A DNA stretch of 18,881 bases from Solirubrobacterales bacterium (GCA_016215085.1 JACRMD010000241.1:1-18881), one strand, 5' to 3'. Shown: positions 6,500-13,749, counted from the first letter of the stretch. Notes: generated from the sequence alone by a model not told the origin. Numbers and translations are program-made.

Positions 6500-8536
6500 C
6501 TGCGCCCCCAGCACCCCGTGGACGACCAGGTCGATGAGCTTGATCCCCAGGAACGGCGCCACTAGGCCGCCGAGCCCGTAGACGAGCAGGTTGCGGCGCA
6601 GCAGCGCCGTGGCGCCGACGGCGCGGTAGCGGACGCCCCGCAGGGCGATCGGGACGAGGGCCGGGATCACCACGGCGTTGAAGACGATCGACGAGATGAT
6701 CGCCGACTCGGGTGTCCCGAGGCCCATGACGTTCAGGTCCGCCAGCGGCCCCTCGGACCGCCCGGCCCCGGCGTATACCGAGACGAAGATCGCCGGCAGG
6801 ATCGCGAAGTACTTCGCGACGTCGTTGGCGATGGAGAAGGTCGTCAGCGCGCCGCGCGTGATGAGCAGCTGCTTGCCGACCTCGACGATCTCGATGAGCT
6901 TCGTCGGGTTGGAGTCCAGGTCCACCATGTTGCCCGCCTCGCGGGCGGCCTGGGTGCCGGTGTTCATCGCCACGCCGACGTCGGCCTGCGCCAGCGCCGG
7001 CGCGTCGTTGGTGCCGTCGCCGGTCATCGCGACCAGGCGGCCCTCGGCCTGCTCGTGGCGGATGAGCTCGAGCTTGCGTTCCGGCGTCGCCTCGGCGAGG
7101 AAGTCGTCGACCCCCGCCTCCTCCGCGATCTTCGCCGCCGTGAGCCGGTTGTCGCCGGTGACCATGACCGTGCGGATGCCCATCGCGCGCAGCTGGTCGA
7201 AGCGGTCGCGCATGCCCTCCTTGACCGTGTCCTTGAGGTGGATGACGCCGAGGACCTGGCTGTCGCGGGCCACGGCCAGCGGCGTGCCGCCGTCGCGGGC
7301 GATGCGGTCCGTCACGCCCTCCAGCTCGGCCGGCGCCCGGCCGCCCTCCGCCTCCACGAAGCGGATGACCGCGTCGGTCGCGCCCTTGCGCAGGCGGTTG
7401 CCGTTGACGTCGACACCGCTCATCCGCGTCTGGGCGGTGAACGGCACGAAGTGCGCATGGTGCGGGGCGAGCTCGTGCTCCCGGATGCCGTAGCGCTTGG
7501 CGAGCACGACGATCGAGCGCCCCTCCGGGGTCTCGTCGGCCAGCGACGCCATCTGCGCCGCCTCGGCCAGCTCGGCCTCGGCGACGCCGGGCATCGGCAC
7601 GAGCGCGGCGGCCTGGCGGTTGCCGAGCGTGATCGTGCCGGTCTTGTCGAGCAGCAGCACGTCGACGTCGCCGGAGGCCTCGACCGCGCGGCCCGAGAGC
7701 GCGAGCACGTTGCGGCGGACGAGGCGGTCCATGCCGGCGATGCCGATCGCGCTGAGCAGCGCGCCGATCGTGGTGGGGATCAGCGCGACCAGCAGCGCGA
7801 CGAGCGTCGTCATCGAGATGTCCGCGTCGGCGAAGCGCGCGAAGGGCAGCAGCGTCGCGACGACGACCAGGAACACGATCGTCAGCGCGCACAGCAGGAT
7901 GTTGAGCGCGATCTCGTTCGGGGTCTTGCGCCGCTCGGCGCCCTCGACCAGCCCGATCATCCGGTCCAGGAACGACTGCCCCGGCTCCTGGGTGATCTCG
8001 ACGACGATCCGGTCGCTGAGCACGCGGGTCCCGCCGGTGACCGCGCTGCGGTCCCCGCCGGACTCGCGGATGACCGGGGCCGACTCGCCGGTGATCGCCG
8101 ACTCGTCGACCGAGGCGATGCCCTCGACGACCGTGCCGTCGCCCGGGATGACCTCGCCCGCCACGACGACCACCACGTCGCCGCGGTGCAGGTCGCTCGC
8201 GGGAACCGTCGTGCCGTCACGGAGCGTCGCGACCGTGTGCGTGCGCATCGCGCGCAGCGACGCAGCCTGCGCCCGGCCGCGGCCCTCCGCGAGCGCTTCG
8301 GCGAGGTTGGCGAAGACGACGGTGAGCCAGAGCCAGACCGCGACCGTGAGCGTGAACCACCACGGGTCGTCGTCCCAGCGCAGGACGAGCGCGAGCGTCG
8401 TCACCACGGCGCCGACCTCGACGACGAACATCACCGGGTTGCGCAGCTGCACGCGCGGGTCGAGCTTGCGCAGCGACGCCAGCAGGGCCGGCCGGAGGAT
8501 CTCCGGCGAGAGCACGGAAGCGCGTTCGGGCCTCAT
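5387..8536 (-). CDS. kdpB: KdpB P-type ATPase open in frame into a KdpD N-terminal (ATP-binding/Usp) module
   Basis: The frame from ATG 8536 to TGA 5387 encodes 1049 aa with no stop between two recognisable proteins. Residues 1-679 are a full-length KdpB, the potassium-pump ATPase (E. coli 682 aa). It has TGES (149-152), the phosphorylation motif DKTGT (297-301, D297), TGDGTNDAP (505-513) and seven hydrophobic segments (about 35-52, 61-82, 211-231, 242-265, 562-590, 611-632, 649-672). Residues 680-1049 are the KdpD N-terminal half (listed separately). The start overlaps the kdpC stop by one base (TGATG at 8534-8538). With seven membrane helices and a cytoplasmic N-terminus, the KdpB C-terminus should be outside, the wrong side for a KdpD sensor module. 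A true fusion is therefore suspect: one fewer G in the G5 tract at 6505-6509 would give a KdpB stop at 6496-6498 overlapping a GTG start. KdpB identity is certain; one or two polypeptides is open. Confidence 0.9.
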   Translation of the reverse strand: MRPERASVLSPEILRPALLASLRKLDPRVQLRNPVMFVVEVGAVVTTLALVLRWDDDPWWFTLTVAVWLWLTVVFANLAEALAEGRGRAQAASLRAMRTHTVATLRDGTTVPASDLHRGDVVVVVAGEVIPGDGTVVEGIASVDESAITGESAPVIRESGGDRSAVTGGTRVLSDRIVVEITQEPGQSFLDRMIGLVEGAERRKTPNEIALNILLCALTIVFLVVVATLLPFARFADADISMTTLVALLVALIPTTIGALLSAIGIAGMDRLVRRNVLALSGRAVEASGDVDVLLLDKTGTITLGNRQAAALVPMPGVAEAELAEAAQMASLADETPEGRSIVVLAKRYGIREHELAPHHAHFVPFTAQTRMSGVDVNGNRLRKGATDAVIRFVEAEGGRAPAELEGVTDRIARDGGTPLAVARDSQVLGVIHLKDTVKEGMRDRFDQLRAMGIRTVMVTGDNRLTAAKIAEEAGVDDFLAEATPERKLELIRHEQAEGRLVAMTGDGTNDAPALAQADVGVAMNTGTQAAREAGNMVDLDSNPTKLIEIVEVGKQLLITRGALTTFSIANDVAKYFAILPAIFVSVYAGAGRSEGPLADLNVMGLGTPESAIISSIVFNAVVIPALVPIALRGVRYRAVGATALLRRNLLVYGLGGLVAPFLGIKLIDLVVHGVLGAQVTGRGHHKVFLGMAAGVGKTVRMLQEGRGELDAGRDVVVGLLETHGRDMTLAAAEGLERLPRRRITYRGATMEELDLPGVLSREPELCLVDELAHTNAPGVEHAKRYEDVDDVLDAGIDVFSTMNVQHLESLNDSVAELTGVRVRETVPDGVLSRADEVVIVDLTPQALLERLRAGNVYPAERIEAALNGFFRVENLNALRETALRQVAQDVEQRRTLVVDALGTREDRVDAQVQQAVGERLLALVSPYPRAQRLVRRAWRSTQRLGADLDLLWVQPPGHVPEGEEAQSLRALRELASVLGAAFVVEEGDDLAETAARVARERGATYVLLGKSPPPRGLARLREPLPQRIMRLAPGVDVRIVADRAERQA

Positions 8537-9084
8537 CAGGCCTCCTGGTCCAGGGCCGCGTCGAGGTCCGCGACGTTGACGCCGGGCTCGCCGAAGAGGC
8601 CGAGCGCGCGCCCGTCGGTGTGCTCGTCGACCAGCTTCATCACCTTGTCGAGCGGCAGGTGGCGCACGGCGGCCACGCGGTGGGCCTGGATGCGCGCGTT
8701 GGCCGGCGAGATGTGCGGGTCGATGCCCGACGCCGAGAACGTCGCCGCGTCCTGCGGCACGTCGCGCGCCGTCAGCCCGGGGACGTAGCGCCGCTCGCGC
8801 GCCAGGTACGCGCGCAGGTGCTGCCGCGTGAGGTCGGCGGTCGCGCGCTGGTTCGGGCCGCGGTTGGCGAAGGCCGTCCCCGTGGCGCTGTAGCCCGTCT
8901 GGGACGGCCGCGGGACGAAGTCTCCGGGGCCGCGCGGGGGGCGGGCGACCAGCGAGCGGTCGCCGTCGGCCTTGCCGGGGAACGCGACCTGCGCGATCCC
9001 GGTGATGAGGAGCGGGAAGGCGAGGCCGAGCAGCACCGTGAAGGCGAGGACGGCCAGCGCGCCGCGGATGAGGTCCTTGCGCAT
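8536..9084 (-). CDS. kdpC: Potassium-transporting ATPase subunit KdpC
   Basis: This 182-aa protein (E. coli 190) has one N-terminal membrane helix (about residues 8-32: ALAVLAFTVLLGLAFPLLIT) and an extracytoplasmic domain. KdpC signatures are visible: GYSATGTAFANRGPNQ (about residues 65-80), FSASGIDPHISPANARIQ and a C-terminal GLFGEPGVNVADLDAALD. KdpC stabilises the KdpFABC complex and aids ATP-driven K+ uptake. Its ATG directly abuts the kdpA stop (TAGATG) and its TGA overlaps the kdpB start by 1 nt. The gene lies between kdpA and kdpB, unlike the usual A-B-C order. Confidence 0.97.
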   Translation of the reverse strand: MRKDLIRGALAVLAFTVLLGLAFPLLITGIAQVAFPGKADGDRSLVARPPRGPGDFVPRPSQTGYSATGTAFANRGPNQRATADLTRQHLRAYLARERRYVPGLTARDVPQDAATFSASGIDPHISPANARIQAHRVAAVRHLPLDKVMKLVDEHTDGRALGLFGEPGVNVADLDAALDQEA

Positions 9085-10716
9085 CTAGAAGAGGGAGGTC
9101 GTGAGGGACTGGACGATCGGCCCGAGCAGGAGCGCGGGCACGAGCGTGAGGAGGCCGACGAGGAGGACCGTGCCGAGGAGCAGCACCACGAAGGTCGGCG
9201 TGTCGGTGCGCATGGTCCCGAGGCCGGCGGGCGCGACGCGCTTGCGCGCGAGCGAGCCGGCGACGGCGAGTACCGCGAGCATCGGGACGAACCGCCCGAG
9301 CAGCATCGCGCCCCCGCCCGCGAGGTCGGCGAAGGTGGTCCCGGTGTAGCCGGCGACCGCCGAGCCGTTGTTGTTGGCCTGCGAGAGGTAGGCGTACAAC
9401 GACTCGGAGAAGCCCTGCGGCCCGGACGCGTAGATCGACGGTCCGCCGTACTTCGTGCCGACGGCCAGGGCGGCGAACACGAGCACGATGAGCGCCGTCC
9501 ACAGGGCGCCGATCGCGGTGAGCCGCACGTCGCGCGCCTCGATCTTCTTGCCCAGGTACTCGGGCGTCCGGCCGACCATCAGGCCGCCGAGGAAGACCGC
9601 GAGGATGACGAAGAGCAGCATCACGTACAAGCCGCTCCCGACACCGCCGAAGACCACCTCGCTCAGCCCCATGCCGAACGTCGGCACCGAGCCGCCGAGC
9701 GCGGTGAGCGACTCCATCGCCCCGTTGACCGCGCCGCAGGAGGTGACGGTCGTGGTGACCGTCCACAGCGCGGTCATGGCGGTCGAGAAGCGCTGCTCCT
9801 TGCCCTCCATGTTGGCCCCGGTCAGGCCGGCGAGCTCCTGCGCGGAGGTCCCGTGGCGCTCGGCGAAGTACGCGACGAGCACGAGCCCCACGTAGAGGAC
9901 GCCCATCGCCGAGAAGATCGCCCAGCCCTGCCGCCGGCTGCCGACCATGCGCCCGTAGGTGTAGGTCAACGCCGCCGGGATGCAGAGGATGAGCCACAGC
10001 TCGAACAGGTTGGTCAGCGCGTTGGGGTTCTCGAACGGGTGCGACGAGTTGACGTTGAAGAACCCGCCGCCGTTCGTCCCGAGCTCCTTGATCACCTCCT
10101 GCGAGGCCACCGGCCCGACCGCGAGGTCCTTGGCCTCGCCCAGCGTCTGCACGACGCCCTGGGAGACGAGGAACAGCGCGCCGACGACCGAGAGCGGCAG
10201 CAGGACGTACAGGAGCGTGCGTGTGAGGTCCTGCCAGAAGTTGCCGATCGTGCCGTCGCCGTGGCGGGACGCGATGCCGCGGATCAGCCCGAGCAGGACG
10301 GTGATGCCGACGGCGGCCGAGACGAAGTTCTGGACGGCCAGGCCGGTCATCTGCGCGACGTCGGTCATCACCGCCTCGCCGGCGTAGTACTGCCAGTTGG
10401 TGTTGGTGACGAACGAGGTGGTGGTGTTGAAGGTGAGGTCCCAGCCCCCGTCGCTCGCCAGGCGGAGCAGCACGTACAGGGCGAGCCACGAGACGCCCGA
10501 GAAGGCCACCAGCGACCGCGCGTAGGCCCTCCAGTCCTGGCCCTTGCCCGGGTCGACGCGGATCAGCCGGTACGTCAGCCGCTCCAGCGGTCCGACCACC
10601 GGCGTCAGGAACACGCGCTCGTCGCGGTACACGCGCGCCATGTAGCCGCCGAGCAGCGGCACGGTGGCGGTCACGATCGCGCAGAAGACGGCGATCTGCA
10701 CGAGGTCGAGGGCCAT
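9085..10716 (-). CDS. kdpA: Potassium-transporting ATPase subunit KdpA (K+ channel-like subunit)
   Basis: This 543-aa polytopic membrane protein (E. coli 557) is the K+-selective, channel-derived subunit of the Kdp pump. The four pore-loop signatures are intact: TTTSFVTNTNWQYY (98-111), GTNGGGFFN (213-221), TSCGAVNG (325-332) and NNNGSAVAG (448-456). Other family features are the N-terminal GGYMARVY and the C-terminal LARKRVAPAGLGTM. It starts at ATG 10716, 3 bp after the kdpF stop, and its TAG is directly followed by the kdpC ATG. Tight spacing indicates one transcript with kdpF, kdpC and kdpB. Confidence 0.98.
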   Translation of the reverse strand: MALDLVQIAVFCAIVTATVPLLGGYMARVYRDERVFLTPVVGPLERLTYRLIRVDPGKGQDWRAYARSLVAFSGVSWLALYVLLRLASDGGWDLTFNTTTSFVTNTNWQYYAGEAVMTDVAQMTGLAVQNFVSAAVGITVLLGLIRGIASRHGDGTIGNFWQDLTRTLLYVLLPLSVVGALFLVSQGVVQTLGEAKDLAVGPVASQEVIKELGTNGGGFFNVNSSHPFENPNALTNLFELWLILCIPAALTYTYGRMVGSRRQGWAIFSAMGVLYVGLVLVAYFAERHGTSAQELAGLTGANMEGKEQRFSTAMTALWTVTTTVTSCGAVNGAMESLTALGGSVPTFGMGLSEVVFGGVGSGLYVMLLFVILAVFLGGLMVGRTPEYLGKKIEARDVRLTAIGALWTALIVLVFAALAVGTKYGGPSIYASGPQGFSESLYAYLSQANNNGSAVAGYTGTTFADLAGGGAMLLGRFVPMLAVLAVAGSLARKRVAPAGLGTMRTDTPTFVVLLLGTVLLVGLLTLVPALLLGPIVQSLTTSLF

Positions 10717-10719
10717 GGC

Positions 10720-10809
10720 CTACAGGCGCTCCCCGCGCAGCATCGCCCACGTCAGGTAGGCGAGCAGGACGACGGTGACGGCGAGGCCGAAGAGGTCGGA
10801 GGCGCTCAT
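10720..10809 (-). CDS. kdpF: KdpF, 29-aa membrane peptide
   Basis: The peptide MSASDLFGLAVTVVLLAYLT continues to WAMLRGERL: one membrane helix followed by a short basic tail ending in an arginine-glutamate-arginine-leucine pattern. That layout and its place immediately before kdpA match KdpF, the small subunit that stabilises the KdpABC complex. Its ATG overlaps the stop of the preceding 26-aa ORF by one base (TGATG at 10807-10811), and its TAG is 3 bp from kdpA. Being so short it is easily missed by gene callers. Confidence 0.88.
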   Translation of the reverse strand: MSASDLFGLAVTVVLLAYLTWAMLRGERL

Positions 10810-10889
10810 CAGACGCGCTCGAGCAGGTCGATGAGGACGTACGCCGCCGCGAAGAACGCGATCCCGATGACGATGGCGAGAAGGTCCAT
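10809..10889 (-). CDS. 26-aa single-helix membrane peptide, first ORF of the kdp pump operon
   Basis: The peptide begins MDLLAIVIGIAFFAAAYVLI and ends DLLERV: an almost entirely hydrophobic helix with an acidic/basic end. It is coupled to kdpF by a TGATG overlap, lies at the head of the pump operon and uses codons like its neighbours, which argues for translation. It resembles KdpF in size and topology but not clearly in sequence, so it may be a KdpF paralogue, an extra pump subunit or a leader peptide. I do not assign a function. Confidence 0.62.
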   Translation of the reverse strand: MDLLAIVIGIAFFAAAYVLIDLLERV

Positions 10890-10922
10890 GCAGCCATCGT
10901 GCGCCGGCCCCCGTGCGGGCCG

Positions 10923-10960
10923 CGTACGGCTCTCGTGGCCCCGCGTACAGAAGTCGTACA
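10923..10960 (-). promoter_or_regulatory. Phased TGTACG-type repeats before the kdp pump genes, candidate KdpE operator
   Basis: On the minus strand, in the 79-bp gap between kdpE and the 26-aa ORF, TGTACG occurs at 10960-10955 and again at 10949-10944, exactly 11 bp apart. A CGTACG copy lies 21 bp further on at 10928-10923. On the plus strand, CCGCGTAC recurs at 10920-10927 and 10941-10948. OmpR/PhoB-family response regulators, including KdpE, bind direct repeats with about 11-bp spacing. This is the only sizeable gap in the array, so it most likely holds the pump-operon promoter. No clear -35/-10 pair was assigned. Confidence 0.55.
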
Positions 10961-10968
10961 GGTCGCCG

Positions 10969-11649
10969 CTAGGCGGCGAAGCGGTAGCCGATGCCGGGGT
11001 CCGTGCGGATGTAGCGCGGGCCCTCGGGCGGCTCGATCTTGCGGCGCAGGTTCGCGATGTGCCCGCGCAGGACCGTGACGTCCTCCGCGTAGCCCGGGCC
11101 CCAGACCTCGACCAGCAGGGCGCGGTGGGTCATCAGCCGGCCGCGGTTGCGCGCCAGGGTCGCCAGCAGGTCGAACTCGATCGGCGTGAGGTGGACCTCC
11201 TCGCCGTCGCGGCGCACGATGTGCGCGGCGAGGTCGATCTCGAGGCCGTCGGCGGTGATGGCCGGCTCGCCGGGGCCCTCGCCCGCGCGGCGCAGCGCGG
11301 CCTGCAGCCGCGCCACCAGCTCGCGCGCGCCGAACGGCTTGGTCACGTAGTCGTCGGCCCCGGCCTCCAGCGCACGCACCTTCGCGTCCTCCTCGCCGAC
11401 GGCGCTGAGGACGATGATCGGCATCTGGCTCCAGGCGCGGATCTGCCGGCAGACCTCGACGCCGTCGCCGTCGGGCAGGACGAGGTCGAGGATCGCGGCG
11501 TCGGGCGGCCGGACCGCGGCGAGGTCCAGCGCCTCCTCGGCAGTGGCGGCGGGGATGGGCTCGAACCCGGCGTCGCGGAGGATCACGCGCAGCGCGCGCA
11601 GGATCTGGGGCTCGTCGTCGCAGACGAGGATGCGCCGCCGCTCGCTCAC
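10969..11649 (-). CDS. kdpE: Response regulator KdpE (OmpR/PhoB family)
   Basis: This 226-aa regulator has a receiver domain (about 6-118) with acidic pair D11/D12, phospho-acceptor D55 (AAILDLVLPDGDG), S82 and K104 (DDYVTKPFGARE). A C-terminal winged helix (about 130-224) includes VHLTPIEFDLLATLARNRGR and VLRGHIANLRRKIE, ending GPRYIRTDPGIGYRFAA. It is the OmpR/PhoB type, and its sequence and position identify it as KdpE, activator of the K+ pump genes. It starts with GTG at 11649, overlapping the kinase stop by 4 nt (GTGA). The pump genes lie directly downstream, so part of their transcription may be read-through from the regulatory genes. Confidence 0.95.
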   Translation of the reverse strand: MSERRRILVCDDEPQILRALRVILRDAGFEPIPAATAEEALDLAAVRPPDAAILDLVLPDGDGVEVCRQIRAWSQMPIIVLSAVGEEDAKVRALEAGADDYVTKPFGARELVARLQAALRRAGEGPGEPAITADGLEIDLAAHIVRRDGEEVHLTPIEFDLLATLARNRGRLMTHRALLVEVWGPGYAEDVTVLRGHIANLRRKIEPPEGPRYIRTDPGIGYRFAA

Positions 11650-12989
11650 GGCGCCACCGGGAACGTCACGACGAACGTCGCGCCCTGGCCGGGCAGGGAC
11701 TCGACGCGCACCTCGCCGCCGCTGGCCTCGACGAAGCCCTTCACCACGGCGAGGCCCAGCCCCGACCCCGACATCTTCGAGGTGCCCGCGTGGAAGGGCT
11801 CGAAGATGTGCGCCTGCTCGGCGGGCGGGATGCCCGGGCCCTGGTCGACGACGCGGACGACCAGGCGCGGGCCGACGACGCGGGCGCGCACCGACACCGG
11901 CATGCCGCGCGAATGACGCACCGCGTTCTCGATGAGGTTGGAGAAGGCGCGCTCGAGCTGCGCCGCGTCGCCCCGAACGGGCGGCAGGTCGCGATCGAGC
12001 TGCAGGCGCACCAGGTGCGGCTCGCCGACGTGCTCGTTGGCCGCGACGAGCACCTCGTCCAGCGCCACGGGCTCCAGCCGCGGAACCAGGACGCCGCTCT
12101 GCAGCCGCGAGAGGTCCAGGAGCTTCTCGATGACGCGCGACAGGCGCGCGCCCTGGTCGGCCACGGCCGCGCTCAGCTCGCGACGGTCGTCCTCGTCGAG
12201 GGTCGGGGAGCCGAGCGCCTCGCCGGCGGCGACCATCGCCGTCAGCGGCGAGCGCAGGTCGTGGGAGACGCTGCGCAGGATCGCGGTCTTGAGGTCGTCG
12301 CTGCGGCGCAGCGCGGCGGTCTCGACCACCTCGCGCTGGAGCGCGTCGCGCTCCAGCGCCGCGCCGAGGACCGCGTCGAGCGCCGGGACCACGCGCTCCT
12401 GCACGCGCTCGCGGACGTCGTCGCGCAGCGGAGCCGGGAGATCCAGGCATGCGGCGCCGCCCTGGAGCGGAAAGGTCGACCGGTCCGGGGTGCCGGTGCC
12501 GTCGAGGCGGATCGAGGCCGACGGCAGGTCCAGCATCGCCGCCACCCGCTCCCCGGTCGCGGCCAGGCCGTCCTCCAGTCGCTCGCCACCGAGCAGCAGG
12601 CGCGCCGCCTCGGCCGCGAAGCCGGCCTCCTCGCGCCGCTGCTCGGCCTCGACGGTGCGCGCCCGGGCGACCTCGGCGATCGTGCTCGCGACCGCCGCGA
12701 CGACGAGGAACGCGACGAGCGCGACCCAGTTCTCGGAATCGGCGACCGTGAACCGCCCGGTCGGCGCGATGTGGAAGTAGTTGAAGGCCAGCGCGCTGAG
12801 GAACGAGGTGGCGATGCCGAGCCAGAGCCCCCACGTCACCGAGACGGGAAGGACGACGAGCAGCCAGACGACGCCGAGCGAGACGACCGGCGCCGCCTCC
12901 TTGAGCGGGTAGACGATCGCCGTGGCCAGCGCGACGCCGGCCAGCGCGGCGACGACACCCAGCCACATTGGCGGCCGATGCGCGGTCAC
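11646..12989 (-). CDS. kdpD: KdpD-type histidine kinase, C-terminal half (DUF4118 membrane region, HisKA, HATPase)
   Basis: This 447-aa kinase begins with about four closely spaced membrane helices (roughly residues 8-105) containing ALAFNYFHIAPTGRFTV, a DUF4118/KdpD signature. A GAF-like linker follows, then the HisKA box LRSVSHDLRSPLTAM (H243), the N box NLIENAVRHS (351-360), G1 DQGPGIPP (382-389) and G2 GSGLGLA (408-414). It corresponds to the membrane and kinase half of KdpD; the usual N-terminal KdpD/Usp module (about 350-400 aa) is missing and is encoded instead downstream of kdpB. It starts with GTG at 12989, overlapping the preceding TauE/SafE stop (GTGA), and overlaps kdpE the same way. 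It should phosphorylate KdpE at D55 (inference from pairing). Confidence 0.93.
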   Translation of the reverse strand: MTAHRPPMWLGVVAALAGVALATAIVYPLKEAAPVVSLGVVWLLVVLPVSVTWGLWLGIATSFLSALAFNYFHIAPTGRFTVADSENWVALVAFLVVAAVASTIAEVARARTVEAEQRREEAGFAAEAARLLLGGERLEDGLAATGERVAAMLDLPSASIRLDGTGTPDRSTFPLQGGAACLDLPAPLRDDVRERVQERVVPALDAVLGAALERDALQREVVETAALRRSDDLKTAILRSVSHDLRSPLTAMVAAGEALGSPTLDEDDRRELSAAVADQGARLSRVIEKLLDLSRLQSGVLVPRLEPVALDEVLVAANEHVGEPHLVRLQLDRDLPPVRGDAAQLERAFSNLIENAVRHSRGMPVSVRARVVGPRLVVRVVDQGPGIPPAEQAHIFEPFHAGTSKMSGSGLGLAVVKGFVEASGGEVRVESLPGQGATFVVTFPVAP

Positions 12990-13351
12990 GCCGGCTCCCG
13001 CATCGCCCGCCGGGCCAGCTGCGCCGCCACGAGCAGCATCAGGCAGGCGAACGCGACCTCGACCGCCCGCTCCGGGAGCACGTTGACCAGCGCGACGCCG
13101 GCCAGCGCGCCCGGGATGGCCAGCCCGCCGAGCAGGAGGCCCTCGCGCAGCCGGAGGTTGCCGTAGCCGTGCTGGCGCCAGGCGCCGAGCAGCGCCACGG
13201 GGATGATCGCCAGCAGCGAGGTCGCCTCGGCGTCGACCTGTGAGAGCCCCAGGAAGATCACGAGGCCGGGGACGAACAGGGCGCCGCCGCCGATGCCCAG
13301 CAGCCCGGCGACGACGCCCGCGGCCACGCCGATGACCAGCGCCCCGATCAC
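12986..13351 (-). CDS. Half-size TauE/SafE family permease, second copy
   Basis: This 121-aa protein has about four membrane segments and the family motif GVVAGLLGIGGGALFVPGLV near the N-terminus, then VDAEATSLLAIIPVALLGAW and QHGYGNLRLREG. Full-length TauE/SafE proteins (about 250 aa, anion or sulfite export family) are internal duplications of such a unit, so this is one half. It overlaps the preceding homologous half-size gene by 4 nt (GTGA, 13348-13351; GTG start) and the kinase gene downstream by 4 nt. The two halves probably pair as a heterodimer. The substrate is unknown. Confidence 0.87.
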   Translation of the reverse strand: MIGALVIGVAAGVVAGLLGIGGGALFVPGLVIFLGLSQVDAEATSLLAIIPVALLGAWRQHGYGNLRLREGLLLGGLAIPGALAGVALVNVLPERAVEVAFACLMLLVAAQLARRAMREPA

Positions 13352-13731
13352 GGGATCAGCAGCTCCACGGCGGCGGCGACGAGCAGCGCGGCGAAGGCCA
13401 GCGAGACGGTCCGGGCGGGGAGGCGCTGCTGCAGCGCGGTGCCGACCAGGACGCCACCGAGCGCCGGGATGCCGACGAGCAGGCCCTTGTCGACGTGCAC
13501 GTTGCCGTAGCCGCCGCCCTGCAGCGCGGCCGCCGCGGCGGCGATGAGCACGATCGCGCCCAGCGACGTGCCGGTCGCCTCGCGCTCGCCGTATCCGAGC
13601 CAGAGGATGAGCAGCGGGACGATCACCGTGCCGCCGCCGACCCCGAACAGGCCGCTGAACAGGCCCGCGGCGGTGCCGATCGCGCCGAGCCGCAGCAACC
13701 GCGCGTGCGGTGTCTCGTCGGCGCGCGGCAT
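13348..13731 (-). CDS. Half-size TauE/SafE family permease, first copy
   Basis: This 127-aa protein has about four membrane segments. It shows GLFSGLFGVGGGTVIVPLLI, then REATGTSLGAIVLIAAAAAA and GGGYGNVHVDKGLLVGIPAL, clearly homologous to its downstream neighbour: both carry GLxGxGGG, ATSL or GTSL, and GYGN. It is the first gene of the minus-strand array leading to the Kdp two-component genes. ATG at 13731 was chosen because the family motif follows closely; the frame stays open far upstream but there it runs antisense to otsB. It lies only 18 bp from the divergent otsB start, leaving little room for two promoters. Confidence 0.86.
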   Translation of the reverse strand: MPRADETPHARLLRLGAIGTAAGLFSGLFGVGGGTVIVPLLILWLGYGEREATGTSLGAIVLIAAAAAALQGGGYGNVHVDKGLLVGIPALGGVLVGTALQQRLPARTVSLAFAALLVAAAVELLIP

Positions 13732-13749
13732 GCTGCGATCATAGGTTCC

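Noticed and set aside
8620..11916. A 1098-codon open frame on the plus strand across the kdp genes
   Set aside because: It is antisense to kdpE, kdpA, kdpC and the small peptides, has low-complexity Arg/Asp/Glu/Gly-rich composition and no recognisable domain. Long antisense frames are expected at this G+C.
13732..13749. A bidirectional promoter between otsB and the TauE-like gene
   Set aside because: The gap is only 18 bp. It contains no convincing promoter elements, so any promoters must overlap coding sequence and cannot be placed by eye.
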